A DNA stretch of 64,000 nt, from assembly GCF_900142225.1 (NCBI RefSeq), contig NZ_FRAD01000005.1, forward strand, positions 153,857 to 217,856, written 5' to 3'. The notes beneath the pieces are model-generated. The model was not told the DNA's origin. It ran no database searches and worked only from the letters and a program-made list of their open reading frames with translations. The translations under genes and the position numbers were made by a program. Shown here piece after piece: positions 28,719 to 37,890 of the stretch (positions within the stretch are counted from its first letter, which is position 1; each line of letters starts with the position of its first letter). The DNA is from Hathewaya proteolytica DSM 3090. GTDB taxonomy: Bacteria; Bacillota; Clostridia; Clostridiales; Clostridiaceae.

Positions 28719-29675
28719 TTAGAATCTCATTACATCTTTTTTAATCTTTTTAAATATAGGTGGCAAGCTTTCAGCAATGGTTTTGTTCTCAAGATAAGAT
28801 AAGTTATCACTACAGGACTTAAAAGTCAGCTTATAAGCGTATAAAAATTGATAGTTCAAGCCATATTTGTTGTAGAAATAATCATTTTCTTTTTTTACAC
28901 CGTACTTAGGATCTCCGATTATAGGATTGCCGAGGAAACTAAGATGTGCCCTTATCTGATGGCTCCTTCCGGTAAGCAATTTGATTTCTATGTATGAGTA
29001 TATGCCCACGGACTCTAAACTCTTAACTTCCATGGCTATTTTCTTGCTGTTAGCTTCTTCTTTTAAAGATACCTTGGACTCGTTGGTCTTAGGATTTTTT
29101 GTTATATATGCCTCGTAGATCCCGTCCTTTACTCTTCCCTTTACTAAAGCAAGGTAGTACTTATCAATATCCCTATTTCTAAGCATCTCATTTAAGGATT
29201 TTGTGGCAGCAAAGTTTTTTCCGAAGATCACTATACCTGAAGTGTTTTTGTCCAATCTATTGCAAGAAGTCGGTCTAAAAGTAAGCTCCTCTTCCTTGTA
29301 GTAAAAACCCTTATCCTCAAGATAAGACAATACGTGGTCTGTTAAAGTTACTTCCCCCACTGCTTTATCACCGTGGACAAGGACACCAGGCCATTTTTCT
29401 ACAAGAAGCATATTTTCATCCTCATAGGTTATCTTAAGCTTCATCTTCTCTATTTTATTGAACTTCTTCACTTGGTGATTAAACTCTATGTTTTCAACAT
29501 CCACCACATCACCAATTTGAAGCATATATTTTTCCTTAGATTTTTTTTCATTTACCTTTATGTTTCCCATTCGAATACTTTTGTAAATAGCACTTAAAGG
29601 CACATCCTTAAAGTACTTTCTACAAAATTTGTCTAATCTTTGGTTTCCCTCATTTTCAGTTATATTAATTTTCAT
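28719..29675 (-). CDS. RluA-family pseudouridine synthase with S4 domain
   Basis: Converts uridine to pseudouridine in rRNA or tRNA. An N-terminal S4 RNA-binding domain (about residues 12-60: RLDKFCRKYFKDV..., IKVNEKK) is followed by the catalytic domain with CNRLDKNTSG (catalytic Asp142) and LLTGRSHQIRAHL. 318 residues. The target position (RluC- or RluD-like) cannot be set from sequence alone. It is followed downstream by the flippase gene and preceded by the helicase gene on the same strand. Confidence 0.92.
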   Translation of the reverse strand: MKINITENEGNQRLDKFCRKYFKDVPLSAIYKSIRMGNIKVNEKKSKEKYMLQIGDVVDVENIEFNHQVKKFNKIEKMKLKITYEDENMLLVEKWPGVLVHGDKAVGEVTLTDHVLSYLEDKGFYYKEEELTFRPTSCNRLDKNTSGIVIFGKNFAATKSLNEMLRNRDIDKYYLALVKGRVKDGIYEAYITKNPKTNESKVSLKEEANSKKIAMEVKSLESVGIYSYIEIKLLTGRSHQIRAHLSFLGNPIIGDPKYGVKKENDYFYNKYGLNYQFLYAYKLTFKSCSDNLSYLENKTIAESLPPIFKKIKKDVMRF

Positions 29676-29731
29676 CCATTTTCAGGCTATAAAATATAGC
29701 CACTCCTTTCAAAGTAAATACATGAATTATT

Positions 29732-31777
29732 TTACCATACTTTTTTCAATAATCCATAGTCAATAACAATTTGTGCGTCAAATTTGCGCTGAATTTTATC
29801 TTCAAATAAAACAGTCACAGTTTTTTTCTTTATATTTTTTACAACTCCAGTTCCAAAAGCCTGGTGTATCACCTTATCGTTTAAAGAGAACTGGGTGTTG
29901 TCCTCTACTTCTACATTTATCTCTTTGAGAAACCTAGAGGGCTCCATGGGCTTTCCTAACCTACTCTTTACGTAGCTTAGATGTAGAGTGTTTATACTTC
30001 TAGTGATACCCACATAAAAAATTCTCCTCTCTTCCTCCAAATCGCTTTGGGCACCACACTGGCCATAGGGCAAAATTTCCTCATTGCAATTCACTATAAA
30101 CACATGGGGAAATTCCATGCCCTTCACGCCGTGGATAGTGCTTAAGAGAACGGCTTCTTCAATTTTTTTGCGGTTTTCCTTTTTGATTTCCGCATCTTTT
30201 TTTACACTTTCAATGTGCTGTATAAATTCATCAATGGACTTAAATTCCTCCGCAGAATCCACAAATTGCGATACAATAAAAAGTAGTTCGTCCATAGGAA
30301 TCTTGAACTTTTCACTGTGGGACTTTAGATAATCCTTGTACCCTAGATCCTGCATAACGCTATTAATAGCACCCTTTAAAGACATTCTATTTAGGTTGTT
30401 TACGTATCTTTCTGTGGACTTTATGTCCTTTATCTGAAACACCTTTAATTCCTTTAAATTGCAAACAATATTGAAGCAGTTCTCCTTGTAAGGATATTCC
30501 CTAAGGTTCAAGAGCACATTTCTACCCACATATCGAAAGGGCTTATTTATCACACTGCAAAACAATTCTTTGTCGCACATATTTATGCTGAGTTTTAAGT
30601 AATTTAATATATCCCTGCAGATAAAATTGTCGTAAAAGTTGTAACCTTTATCCGTCACATTAAAGGGAATGCCACTCTTAGTAAAAGTGTCTATGAGCAC
30701 CCTGCTCTCCTCATTTGTTCTGTACAAAATGGCGTAATGAGAAAAAGCACCCTCATGGTTTTCCACCTGATTTTTTATGTACCTTGCCAGGTGAAAAGCC
30801 TGCTCCCTTTCAGTGATATAAAGATTGCATACCACCTTTCCATCATCAGATCTATTTGAACATATTCTTTTTTTATTTCTCATAACATTGTTGCAGATTA
30901 AAGCTGAAGAGTATTCCACCACATTCTTTGGACACCTGTAATTTGTACCCAAGTATGTTTTAAAACCATTTTTGAATTTCTCGTGAAAGTCCACCATGGC
31001 ATCAGGTCTGGCTCCCCTGAACCCGTAGATACACTGATCCTCATCACCTACAGCGAAGACCTTAGAGCCCTCCTCACTGAACATCTGTAAAATGCTAATT
31101 TGGAGATTGTCGCAATCCTGAAACTCATCCACTAAAATATATTTGAAGAGTTTGCTATAGGACTTGAGAATATTTTTGTTGCTCTTTAAAACACTGTACA
31201 TCTCTTTTTCCAAGTCATCAAAATCATAGTAGTTCTTGCTCTTTCTGTATTGCTCGTAGCTTTCATAGCATATACTAAATACCTTGCTGTTACAGCCCTC
31301 AGGGTGAAACTCCTCCAAAGAGGTATTGGAGCTCTTAAAAAAGGAGATTAGATTTAATATATCTCTCATTTTGTCTTCACTGACCTCATCATAAATCTTT
31401 GTGAGCTCTTTTTTTATCACCTGCCTAGCCTCGTCCTCTGGCATGATGTCGAACTTGCGATCTAAGCGCTTTAGTAGTCTATAAAATAGAGAGTGGAACG
31501 TGCCAAAAAAAGGTGAGCATTCCCTTCCCGTAAGTCTTTCATATCTGCTTTTCATACTTTGTGCTGCGGCCTTTGTAAATGTAATTATTATAATGTTATC
31601 TCTGGAAACACCCTTGAGCTGAAAGTAATTTACCCTATTTATTATAGTAGTAGTTTTCCCAGAACCTGGAGCCGCTATCACAAGGATATTGTCTTTTTCA
31701 TTTTTTACAGCCTCTACTTGTTCCCTATCCAAGGAATCCAAATTAATCATATTTAAAATACCAACTTCCACGTACAT
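29732..31777 (-). CDS. UvrD/PcrA-type superfamily 1 DNA helicase
   Basis: ATP-dependent 3'-5' helicase. Motifs in order: APGSGKTTT (Walker A, ~36-44), FTKAAAQSMKSRY (Ia), LVDEFQDCDNLQ (II), GDEDQCIYGFRGA (III), YRCPKNVVE (IV), LSTIHGVKGMEF (V) and FYVGITRS (VI). A C-terminal Tudor-like piece (DKVIHQAFGTGVVKNIKKK) resembles the PcrA RNA-polymerase-binding end. At 681 residues it is shorter than PcrA, so a second UvrD-like helicase is likely rather than the essential one. The start is uncertain; an internal ATG at 31750 is equally plausible. Confidence 0.9.
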   Translation of the reverse strand: MYVEVGILNMINLDSLDREQVEAVKNEKDNILVIAAPGSGKTTTIINRVNYFQLKGVSRDNIIIITFTKAAAQSMKSRYERLTGRECSPFFGTFHSLFYRLLKRLDRKFDIMPEDEARQVIKKELTKIYDEVSEDKMRDILNLISFFKSSNTSLEEFHPEGCNSKVFSICYESYEQYRKSKNYYDFDDLEKEMYSVLKSNKNILKSYSKLFKYILVDEFQDCDNLQISILQMFSEEGSKVFAVGDEDQCIYGFRGARPDAMVDFHEKFKNGFKTYLGTNYRCPKNVVEYSSALICNNVMRNKKRICSNRSDDGKVVCNLYITEREQAFHLARYIKNQVENHEGAFSHYAILYRTNEESRVLIDTFTKSGIPFNVTDKGYNFYDNFICRDILNYLKLSINMCDKELFCSVINKPFRYVGRNVLLNLREYPYKENCFNIVCNLKELKVFQIKDIKSTERYVNNLNRMSLKGAINSVMQDLGYKDYLKSHSEKFKIPMDELLFIVSQFVDSAEEFKSIDEFIQHIESVKKDAEIKKENRKKIEEAVLLSTIHGVKGMEFPHVFIVNCNEEILPYGQCGAQSDLEEERRIFYVGITRSINTLHLSYVKSRLGKPMEPSRFLKEINVEVEDNTQFSLNDKVIHQAFGTGVVKNIKKKTVTVLFEDKIQRKFDAQIVIDYGLLKKVW

Positions 31778-31869
31778 TTTTAATTTCCATACATCATAAT
31801 ATATAATTATACCCTATTTCTCAGTATATCTAAACTATAATCTATTTTTTAATCATATGTTACTAAATA

Positions 31870-31899
31870 TTGTTGTAACAATTTAAATTTAAGTATAAA
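31870..31899 (+). promoter_or_regulatory. Possible sigma-A promoter of pncB
   Basis: TTGTTG (31870-31875) and TATAAA (31894-31899) with an 18-base spacer lie about 40 bases ahead of the start codon. Confidence 0.45.
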
Positions 31900-31940
31900 A
31901 TAAAGATAAAAACAATAAATGTTTCAAGGGAGATTTTACA

Positions 31941-33425
31941 ATGGAGTACAACAGAAAATTTGACATACACAAGGAGAGAAACCTTACAATGTTAGTAGAT
32001 TTTTATGAACTAACCATGGCAAACGGCTATTTAGAGAGCGGAGTAGGCAACAAAATCGTCTGTTTTGACATGTTCTTTAGAAGGGTGCCCGACGAAGGCG
32101 GTTACTGCATTATGGCTGGAGTAGATCAGCTCATTCAGTACCTATCAGAGCTATGCTTTTCAAAAGAAGACATAGATTACTTAAAAAATAAAAATATTTT
32201 TTCAGAAAAATTCATTTCATACCTAGAAAATTTTAAGTTTACCTGTGATGTATATGCAGTACCAGAGGGCACACCAGTGTTCCCCAACGAACCCCTAGTA
32301 ACGGTAGTAGGACCAGTAATGGAAGCGCAATTCGTGGAAACCATGATCCTCCTAACCATTAACCATCAAACCCTAATAGCCACAAAAGCCAACAGAATTT
32401 GTCGAGCAGCTGGAGAAAGGCCTGTTTTAGAATTAGGTTCTCGAAGAGCACAGGGCTACGATGGAGCTATTTTTGGAGCTAGAGCTGCAGTTATAGGCGG
32501 ATGCTCTGCCACCGCTTGTACCATAGCTGAACAGATGTTCAACATCCCCGCCGTGGGAACCATGGCCCACAGTTGGGTACAACTCTTTGACGACGAATAC
32601 TCTGCTTTTAAAGCATGGGCTGAAGCTTATCCTGACAACTGCCTTTTGCTAGTTGATACTTACAACGTGCTGAAATCTGGCCTTCCAAATGCAATTAAAG
32701 TATTCGATGAAGTTCTAAAGCCTAAGGGAAAAAGACCTGTGGGCATAAGAATTGACAGTGGAGACATCACCTATCTTACAAAAGAAGCTAGAAAAATGTT
32801 GGATGAAGCAGGCTATAAAGATGCAAAAATCACCATTTCAAACTCCCTAGACGAATACATCATAAAAAGCGTTTTAAGTGCTGGAGCTAAAATAGACAGT
32901 TTTGGCGTTGGAGAGAGACTCATAACCGCAAGATCAGAACCCGTATTTGGTGGAGTTTACAAATTGTCTGCAGTGCAAGATACACAGGGTAACTTTATAC
33001 CGAGAATAAAAATCAGTGAAAACGCTGAAAAAATAACAAACCCCGGCTTTAAGGACCTTTATAGACTTTACGACAAAAAAACAGGCAAAGCCATTGCAGA
33101 TCTTATAACACTGCACGGCGAAGAGATAACAGAAGACAAACCTCTTTGCATCTTCGACGAAGTCCATACTTGGAAAAAGAAGATACTAGAGAATTTCACC
33201 GTAAAAAATCTAAGAGAGAAAATCTTCCAAAATGGAAAATGCACCTACAAGTCTCCCGATGTAAAAACAATACAAAATTACTGTTCTAAAGAGCTATCTA
33301 CCCTTTGGCAGGAAGTCCTTAGGTTTGAAAACCCACATACCTATTACGTGGATCTTTCAGAAAAGCTATGGCATACAAAAAGAGAACTACTAAACAACTT
33401 CTCAAATAAAATTTCAAATATGTAA
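31941..33425 (+). CDS. pncB: Nicotinate phosphoribosyltransferase
   Basis: Makes nicotinate mononucleotide from nicotinate, PRPP and ATP in NAD salvage. MLVDFYELTMANGYLESG, ELGSRRAQGYDGA, GTMAHSWVQLF (phosphorylated-His region), VGIRIDSGDI and FGVGERLITA are family blocks. 494 residues fits the longer Gram-positive class. A CAAGGGAG ribosome binding site precedes the ATG, and a 16-base perfect hairpin terminates it. Monocistronic. Confidence 0.96.
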   Translation: MEYNRKFDIHKERNLTMLVDFYELTMANGYLESGVGNKIVCFDMFFRRVPDEGGYCIMAGVDQLIQYLSELCFSKEDIDYLKNKNIFSEKFISYLENFKFTCDVYAVPEGTPVFPNEPLVTVVGPVMEAQFVETMILLTINHQTLIATKANRICRAAGERPVLELGSRRAQGYDGAIFGARAAVIGGCSATACTIAEQMFNIPAVGTMAHSWVQLFDDEYSAFKAWAEAYPDNCLLLVDTYNVLKSGLPNAIKVFDEVLKPKGKRPVGIRIDSGDITYLTKEARKMLDEAGYKDAKITISNSLDEYIIKSVLSAGAKIDSFGVGERLITARSEPVFGGVYKLSAVQDTQGNFIPRIKISENAEKITNPGFKDLYRLYDKKTGKAIADLITLHGEEITEDKPLCIFDEVHTWKKKILENFTVKNLREKIFQNGKCTYKSPDVKTIQNYCSKELSTLWQEVLRFENPHTYYVDLSEKLWHTKRELLNNFSNKISNM

Positions 33426-33428
33426 AAA

Positions 33429-33465
33429 GACAAAAAACACTATGAAACCCATAGTGTTTTTTGTC
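33429..33465 (+). terminator. Strong bidirectional terminator after pncB
   Basis: A perfect 16-base inverted repeat, GACAAAAAACACTATG (33429-33444) and its complement (33450-33465), with a five-base loop. The A/T-rich stem ends supply a U-tract in both directions, serving pncB and the convergent small gene at 33487. Confidence 0.92.
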
Positions 33466-33486
33466 TAATTGCACCATATATTTTTG

Positions 33487-33690
33487 CTATATATGTATAT
33501 ACTCCTCTAAAAAATCTCCAAATTTATTTTCTTCTTCGCTTTCTACGTATAGTATATCCTCTTCTTCATCGTAATCCTTTTTTGTTTCCAACTGCATAAA
33601 AATACAGTCCCCATCTTCTTTGAAAAAACAACATTCTTTAAAACAAAACACCTTATCCCTTTTTGTCGTTAAAAACGGACACAATTTCAT
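33487..33690 (-). CDS. Small Cys-rich acidic protein, function unknown
   Basis: 67 residues. Cys4, Cys16, Cys20, Cys21 and Cys29 lie in the first half (KLCPFLTTKRDKVFCFKECC), suggesting metal binding. The second half is strongly acidic (YDEEEDILYVESEEENK). GGGGTGG precedes the ATG. It stands alone between two convergent or divergent genes with a shared terminator. No family recognised. Confidence 0.65.
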   Translation of the reverse strand: MKLCPFLTTKRDKVFCFKECCFFKEDGDCIFMQLETKKDYDEEEDILYVESEEENKFGDFLEEYIHI

Positions 33691-33855
33691 AAAACCACCC
33701 CATTCTTTACAATATTTAGAATGACCATAATTTTAATACAACTATACATGATATTATACCACAAATAAAATATATTTATAGGTGTTTTATTAAAAATTTT
33801 TTTATTTTTTTCCCCAAATTCAACGAACCTAATAATTATTTTTTTTTTAGCCATA

Positions 33856-33899
33856 CTATGTTATTATATAGGTATTATATATTTGTTATAATAACATAG
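33856..33899. repeat. 13-base perfect inverted repeat upstream of dacF
   Basis: CTATGTTATTATA (33856-33868) and TATAATAACATAG (33887-33899) are exact inverted copies with 18 bases between. The right arm ends 12 bases before the AGGAGG of the next gene and contains TATAAT. It could be an operator or an mRNA 5' stem. Confidence 0.7.
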
Positions 33900-33924
33900 A
33901 TAAAACAATTTAGGAGGATTAACA

Positions 33925-35178
33925 TTGGGAAAAAAACTTTCAGCACTATTAATAACATTAAACCTTATTTTCTGCAACACAACTTTAGCTCTTGCAGATA
34001 CAAAGGAGAAAAAGGACGACCTGGATTTAAAAGCTACCTCTGCAATCTCCTATGACTTAGACGATAAATCCATAATATACGCAAAAAACATAGATACAAA
34101 AAACTACCCTGCATCTATTACAAAATTGCTTACAGCCCTTGTATTCTCAGAAAATAAAAAGGAAGAAGATATGTTGTCTTACACAAAGTCTGCTTACGAC
34201 CAGCCACCTTATTCCTACAGATTAAATCTTCACCCTGTGAACATAGGAGATAAAATGAGTGCCAAGGATGCCATGGATGGACTGCTTCTCTACTCTGGCA
34301 ACGACATTGCTTACATGATAGCAGACAACGTAACAGGAGATACAAATTCATTTTTAGATGCCATGAATAAAAAAGCAAAAGAATTAAATATGAACAACTC
34401 AAGATTTGAAACACCCAACGGCATAGATGACAACTCAAACAATATGTACACCACAGCCTACGACCTTACAAAGCTGATGTCTGCTTGTTATAAAGATGAA
34501 TGGATAAAAGGTTCCATGGCAAAAAAGACCTCTACCATTGGATTCTTAGGCGGAAATAAGGCAAATGTTGAGAATAGAAATAAACTTATAAATATTGATG
34601 GCTGCATAGGCGGAAAGACTGGGTACACATCAAAGGCCGGCAGATGTCTAGTTGCACTGTACGAGAGAAATAACAGAAAAATCGTGGGAGTTGTATTGAA
34701 TTCAGAGTACAATTTCCCAAAGGACACCGTTGTTTTCGAAGACATGAATAAATTAATAAATTATAGTTACAAAGCTAAAAAGCAAATAGTATACAAAAAG
34801 GGAAGTAAGGTAGGAACCACCTCAGTAAAGTATAAAGCAATTCCTTTCTTAGGACCAGAAAAAACTATGGAAATACCTGTGTATGTAAATCAGGATATTG
34901 CATACTTTAACAAAGACCTTCCAATGACAAATAAATTCAACTACAACACTATAAATCCTTTTAGATTCTCTAGTGAAGATGCCATAGGAACTATAACAGT
35001 ATCTCAAAAGGATGATTCAAAGCAATTTAAACTTTACTCAGAGGTTACCTTTAAATCTGTTTTAAAAGACAATTGGATGATATACACTTTAGCCATATTG
35101 TCTTTAGTGGCAATAATTACCACCATTGTGTGGACAATAAACAGCATAAGAAGAAGAAGTAAAAGGCACTACTATTAG
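33925..35178 (+). CDS. D-alanyl-D-alanine carboxypeptidase (DacF-type, S11)
   Basis: Trims the terminal D-Ala from peptidoglycan stem peptides. Signal peptide (GKKLSALLITLNLIF...ALA), then SITK (Ser64-Lys67), SGN (124-126) and KTG (231-233), the three penicillin-binding motifs. A C-terminal beta-rich domain is followed by a membrane anchor (MIYTLAILSLVAIITTIVW) and a basic tail. 417 residues. The start is a TTG with AGGAGG seven bases ahead. It could be a vegetative or a sporulation (DacF) enzyme; sequence does not decide. Confidence 0.93.
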   Translation: MGKKLSALLITLNLIFCNTTLALADTKEKKDDLDLKATSAISYDLDDKSIIYAKNIDTKNYPASITKLLTALVFSENKKEEDMLSYTKSAYDQPPYSYRLNLHPVNIGDKMSAKDAMDGLLLYSGNDIAYMIADNVTGDTNSFLDAMNKKAKELNMNNSRFETPNGIDDNSNNMYTTAYDLTKLMSACYKDEWIKGSMAKKTSTIGFLGGNKANVENRNKLINIDGCIGGKTGYTSKAGRCLVALYERNNRKIVGVVLNSEYNFPKDTVVFEDMNKLINYSYKAKKQIVYKKGSKVGTTSVKYKAIPFLGPEKTMEIPVYVNQDIAYFNKDLPMTNKFNYNTINPFRFSSEDAIGTITVSQKDDSKQFKLYSEVTFKSVLKDNWMIYTLAILSLVAIITTIVWTINSIRRRSKRHYY

Positions 35179-35186
35179 CCTTAAAA

Positions 35187-35230
35187 AATGGCTTGTACCA
35201 AAGGAACTCTCTCCTAGGTTACAAGCCATT
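35187..35230. terminator. Bidirectional terminator between dacF-like and GerMN genes
   Basis: AATGGCTTGTA (35187-35197) pairs with TACAAGCCATT (35220-35230). A T-rich tail follows on the plus strand, and a TTTTTT run on the minus strand. Confidence 0.85.
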
Positions 35231-35250
35231 CTTATTTTACCTTACTAATT

Positions 35251-35868
35251 TTACTTTTTGATTATAGATGTGTTTGATCCCACAGGTTTATCAAGGATGA
35301 TGTGCCCACCCAAGGTATCCATAGGATCCTTATTCACGCTAAAGGTTACCTTTTCGATGCCTAGCTGAGTGTTTAAAATCAAAGTATTGCTGATGCCGTA
35401 TAAAGCCATGGTTTCTCCAGCACTTCCCGATACCTTTCCTAAAATACTGTTGTCAAAATCCACGTTGGCAACTTTATCCTTTATAGTGACACTATTCACC
35501 TTCACAGTTTTATCAATAACCATGTATATATCTTTTTCAGTAGGCCCAAGTATCAATTCTTCAAGTACTTTTTTAGCATCAGCATTTTCTATTTTTCTCA
35601 CTTCTGCCACAAGGTGTTCAGCCTCACTATCTCCAAAATAAAGATTAAAGTTATCTTTATCATCTTTACTTGATTGAGTATCCCCTTGCCCACCATTGTT
35701 ATCTCCTGACTGTGTATTGTCCTTAGAATTGTTATCCTTAGAGATATTATTTTCATTTATCTTTGAAGATTCATCCCCAGGATTAGTAGTTACATTTTTT
35801 GTGCATGCAACCAAGGACAAAGCCATAAGGCATATAAGGACATAATTAATTATTTTTTTCATTTTCAT
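35251..35868 (-). CDS. GerMN-domain lipoprotein
   Basis: A signal peptide with lipobox LVAC, then a low-complexity Asn/Asp/Ser/Gln linker (about residues 30-70), then a GerMN domain (FNLYFGDSEAEHLVAEVRKI; LGPTEKDIYMVI; VANVDFDNSIL). In Bacillus, GerM is needed for sporulation and germination. The start at 35868 follows AAGGAGA; the longer upstream frame has no site of its own. 205 residues. It converges with dacF and lies upstream of nothing else in an obvious operon. Confidence 0.88.
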   Translation of the reverse strand: MKMKKIINYVLICLMALSLVACTKNVTTNPGDESSKINENNISKDNNSKDNTQSGDNNGGQGDTQSSKDDKDNFNLYFGDSEAEHLVAEVRKIENADAKKVLEELILGPTEKDIYMVIDKTVKVNSVTIKDKVANVDFDNSILGKVSGSAGETMALYGISNTLILNTQLGIEKVTFSVNKDPMDTLGGHIILDKPVGSNTSIIKK

Positions 35869-35904
35869 ACAAACATCTCCTTCACTCATTTAATATTACA
35901 CATT

Positions 35905-36795
35905 CTACTCTGTGTAAAAGTACATTTTACCATCCTCAACGGAATACTTTAAAATATTATTATTTTCAAAGTAACATAAAAAAGCTGATACAGTAAACAT
36001 ATTGAGATAATACTGTTTAGGGCTCAATTCTAATTCATTAAAAATGCAAAGGTTTTGAAGTATATCTTCTTTTGTTACAGGAGTAGAGAGAATATCTAAA
36101 ATCTGCTCCTTATATCGCCTTATGTTGTTATTGTTGAATTCAATAAGTGATAAAAACTCCTGACGGTCTAAAACTTTATTACAATGAGAAGGTAGAAAAA
36201 AATCATCTTCTATGGTTTTCATGTACTCCAAGGTATTTAATGTTTCTTCAATATCGTAGAGAAATGGGAAGGAATACTTTTTAAGTATTTCCATACTGAA
36301 TATTGCATCCCCCACAAAACACACCTTGTCAGGAGTGCTAATCCCTATGGAGCCCACAGCGTGACCTGGAAGATTGTGAATTGAAAACTTTTCATCCTCA
36401 ATTTTTATCATTCCTTCTTCCACCGTATTGTCTATAGTTGTGGTATTCTCCTTGGAGCTAAGTATCTTTATAGGATTTCCACCAAAAAGCATGGCACCAT
36501 CCAGGAACCCCTGTTGAATTAAAGTTTTACACTGTACCGATGCGTAGGTTTGTATACCTGTATATGTTTCCCTAAAGTATTTATTGCCTCCAGTGTGGTC
36601 GCTGTGGTGGTGAGTATTGAAGATATACTTTGGTTTAAGCCCGTTTTCTTTTAAAATATTATCCGCTTTCCTTGCAAAGGTATTGTTTATTCCTGTATCT
36701 ACAACAATACTCTGCTTGCCCTTAAAGGCATAGACGCCAACATTTGTTGGTGAATTGATATAATATGTATTGCCGTGTATTTTAGCAAATTCCAT
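35905..36795 (-). CDS. MBL-fold metallo-hydrolase
   Basis: Metallo-beta-lactamase fold. THHHSDHTGG (residues 61-70) holds the HxHxDH zinc motif, LPGHAVGSIGIS the next His, and FVGDAIFS the bridging Asp. A ~90-residue C-terminal helical domain (DRQEFLSLIEFNNNNIRRYK onward) may bind substrate. 296 residues. Substrate unknown. The start codon has no close ribosome binding site, the best being AAGTGA at ~10 bases. It precedes the GerMN gene by 36 bases. Confidence 0.88.
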   Translation of the reverse strand: MEFAKIHGNTYYINSPTNVGVYAFKGKQSIVVDTGINNTFARKADNILKENGLKPKYIFNTHHHSDHTGGNKYFRETYTGIQTYASVQCKTLIQQGFLDGAMLFGGNPIKILSSKENTTTIDNTVEEGMIKIEDEKFSIHNLPGHAVGSIGISTPDKVCFVGDAIFSMEILKKYSFPFLYDIEETLNTLEYMKTIEDDFFLPSHCNKVLDRQEFLSLIEFNNNNIRRYKEQILDILSTPVTKEDILQNLCIFNELELSPKQYYLNMFTVSAFLCYFENNNILKYSVEDGKMYFYTE

Positions 36796-36933
36796 AGGCA
36801 GTCACTTCACTTTCCATGATAATATCTTAATCTATTATAACACGTAAAATATACCTATGAAAACACAATAAAGAGAATAATTTATTCATTGAAGGTAATA
36901 ATATAAATGTATTAAAGAAAGAGGGATAAAAAC

Positions 36934-37086
36934 ATGTATTTTTTTATTTTAACTCCAATTATTTTAATAGTAACAGTAATTTTTTCAAAAAAAGCCATTT
37001 CAAGAAGAAAACTTCGCACCTCCCTGAAGGCCCTTGTAGAATCTTCGGGAAAACTTACTGTCTACACTAAGATCAACGAACAATAA
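36934..37086 (+). CDS. 50-residue single-span membrane protein (candidate)
   Basis: The open frame starts MYFFILTPIILIVTVIFSKK, one membrane helix, followed by a basic segment (ISRRKLRTSLK) and ends TVYTKINEQ. AAGAGGGA lies eight bases ahead of the ATG. Its last 14 bases overlap the 3' end of the convergent prepilin peptidase gene. Not recognised; the good ribosome binding site and protein-like layout are the only support. Confidence 0.5.
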   Translation: MYFFILTPIILIVTVIFSKKAISRRKLRTSLKALVESSGKLTVYTKINEQ

Positions 37087-37834
37087 GCCTTACATAACAA
37101 TCTATCAATTGCTGCCCCCAAAGCATAGCTGCCATTGCCCCCATTGCAATAAATGGACCAAATGCAATGGCATCTTTTCTGCCCTTTTTTCTTGTAAGCA
37201 ATACAATAACACCAACTATTCCCCCAAGTACTATGGCTATAAATATGGTCAGCAAGGTGTATTTAAATCCAAGGACCAATCCACATAAAGCGCAGAGCTC
37301 TGCATCACCCCATCCCATTCCGTGGGTTAGAATAACTATAAGAGAAATAAACCCCCCTCCAGCTAAAGCCCCATAAAAATAAGTCATGACATTTTCACCT
37401 TTTAAAAACATATATGCAATAAAAACAAGCTGCACCACTGCAGGAGCAATTATATGAATATCGTATATATCCTGAGTGTCAAAGTCAATGAGTCCGATTA
37501 CAATGAGAAAACAGGTGAATATTAGATACACAGCGAACTTAAGAGACACACCAAACTCCATAAACAACAGTAAAAACATAAGGCCCGTAAATAACTCCAC
37601 AAAAAAGTATCTAGAGGAAAGCTTGGCGCCACACTTTCTACATTTTCCTCTAAGAAATAGCCAACTAAATAAAGGTATTAGATCATACCATGCTAGCACA
37701 TATCCGCAATCATTGCAGTGAGATGGCGGCTTCACTATGGATTCCTCCGCTGGAATCCTAGATGCACATACATTCAAAAAACTTCCCACAGAAGCCCCCA
37801 TAAAAAAAATAATTGCATAAATCAAATAATCCAT
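37073..37834 (-). CDS. pilD: Prepilin peptidase / N-methyltransferase
   Basis: Cleaves the leader of type IV prepilins and methylates the new N-terminus. Family blocks: GASVGSFLNVCASRIP, the CxxC pairs Cys40/Cys43 and Cys65/Cys68 of the methyltransferase domain, and the two aspartyl protease motifs (GLIDFDTQDIYD; GMGWGDAELC). About seven membrane helices. The start is set at the ATG at 37834 behind AGGAGGG; an upstream ATG in the same frame lacks such a site. 253 residues. It serves the pilin genes just upstream. Confidence 0.94.
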   Translation of the reverse strand: MDYLIYAIIFFMGASVGSFLNVCASRIPAEESIVKPPSHCNDCGYVLAWYDLIPLFSWLFLRGKCRKCGAKLSSRYFFVELFTGLMFLLLFMEFGVSLKFAVYLIFTCFLIVIGLIDFDTQDIYDIHIIAPAVVQLVFIAYMFLKGENVMTYFYGALAGGGFISLIVILTHGMGWGDAELCALCGLVLGFKYTLLTIFIAIVLGGIVGVIVLLTRKKGRKDAIAFGPFIAMGAMAAMLWGQQLIDCYVRLIVR

Positions 37835-37852
37835 AAAAGCCCTCCTACTTAA

Positions 37853-37884
37853 AAAATAAGTTCCCAAAAATAGGAACTTATTTT
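37853..37884 (-). terminator. Terminator or attenuator between PilX-like gene and pilD
   Basis: AAAATAAGTTCC and GGAACTTATTTT form a 12-base stem followed on the minus strand by more T. It ends the main pilus transcript or reduces read-through into pilD. Confidence 0.8.
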
Positions 37885-37890
37885 CTTAAA

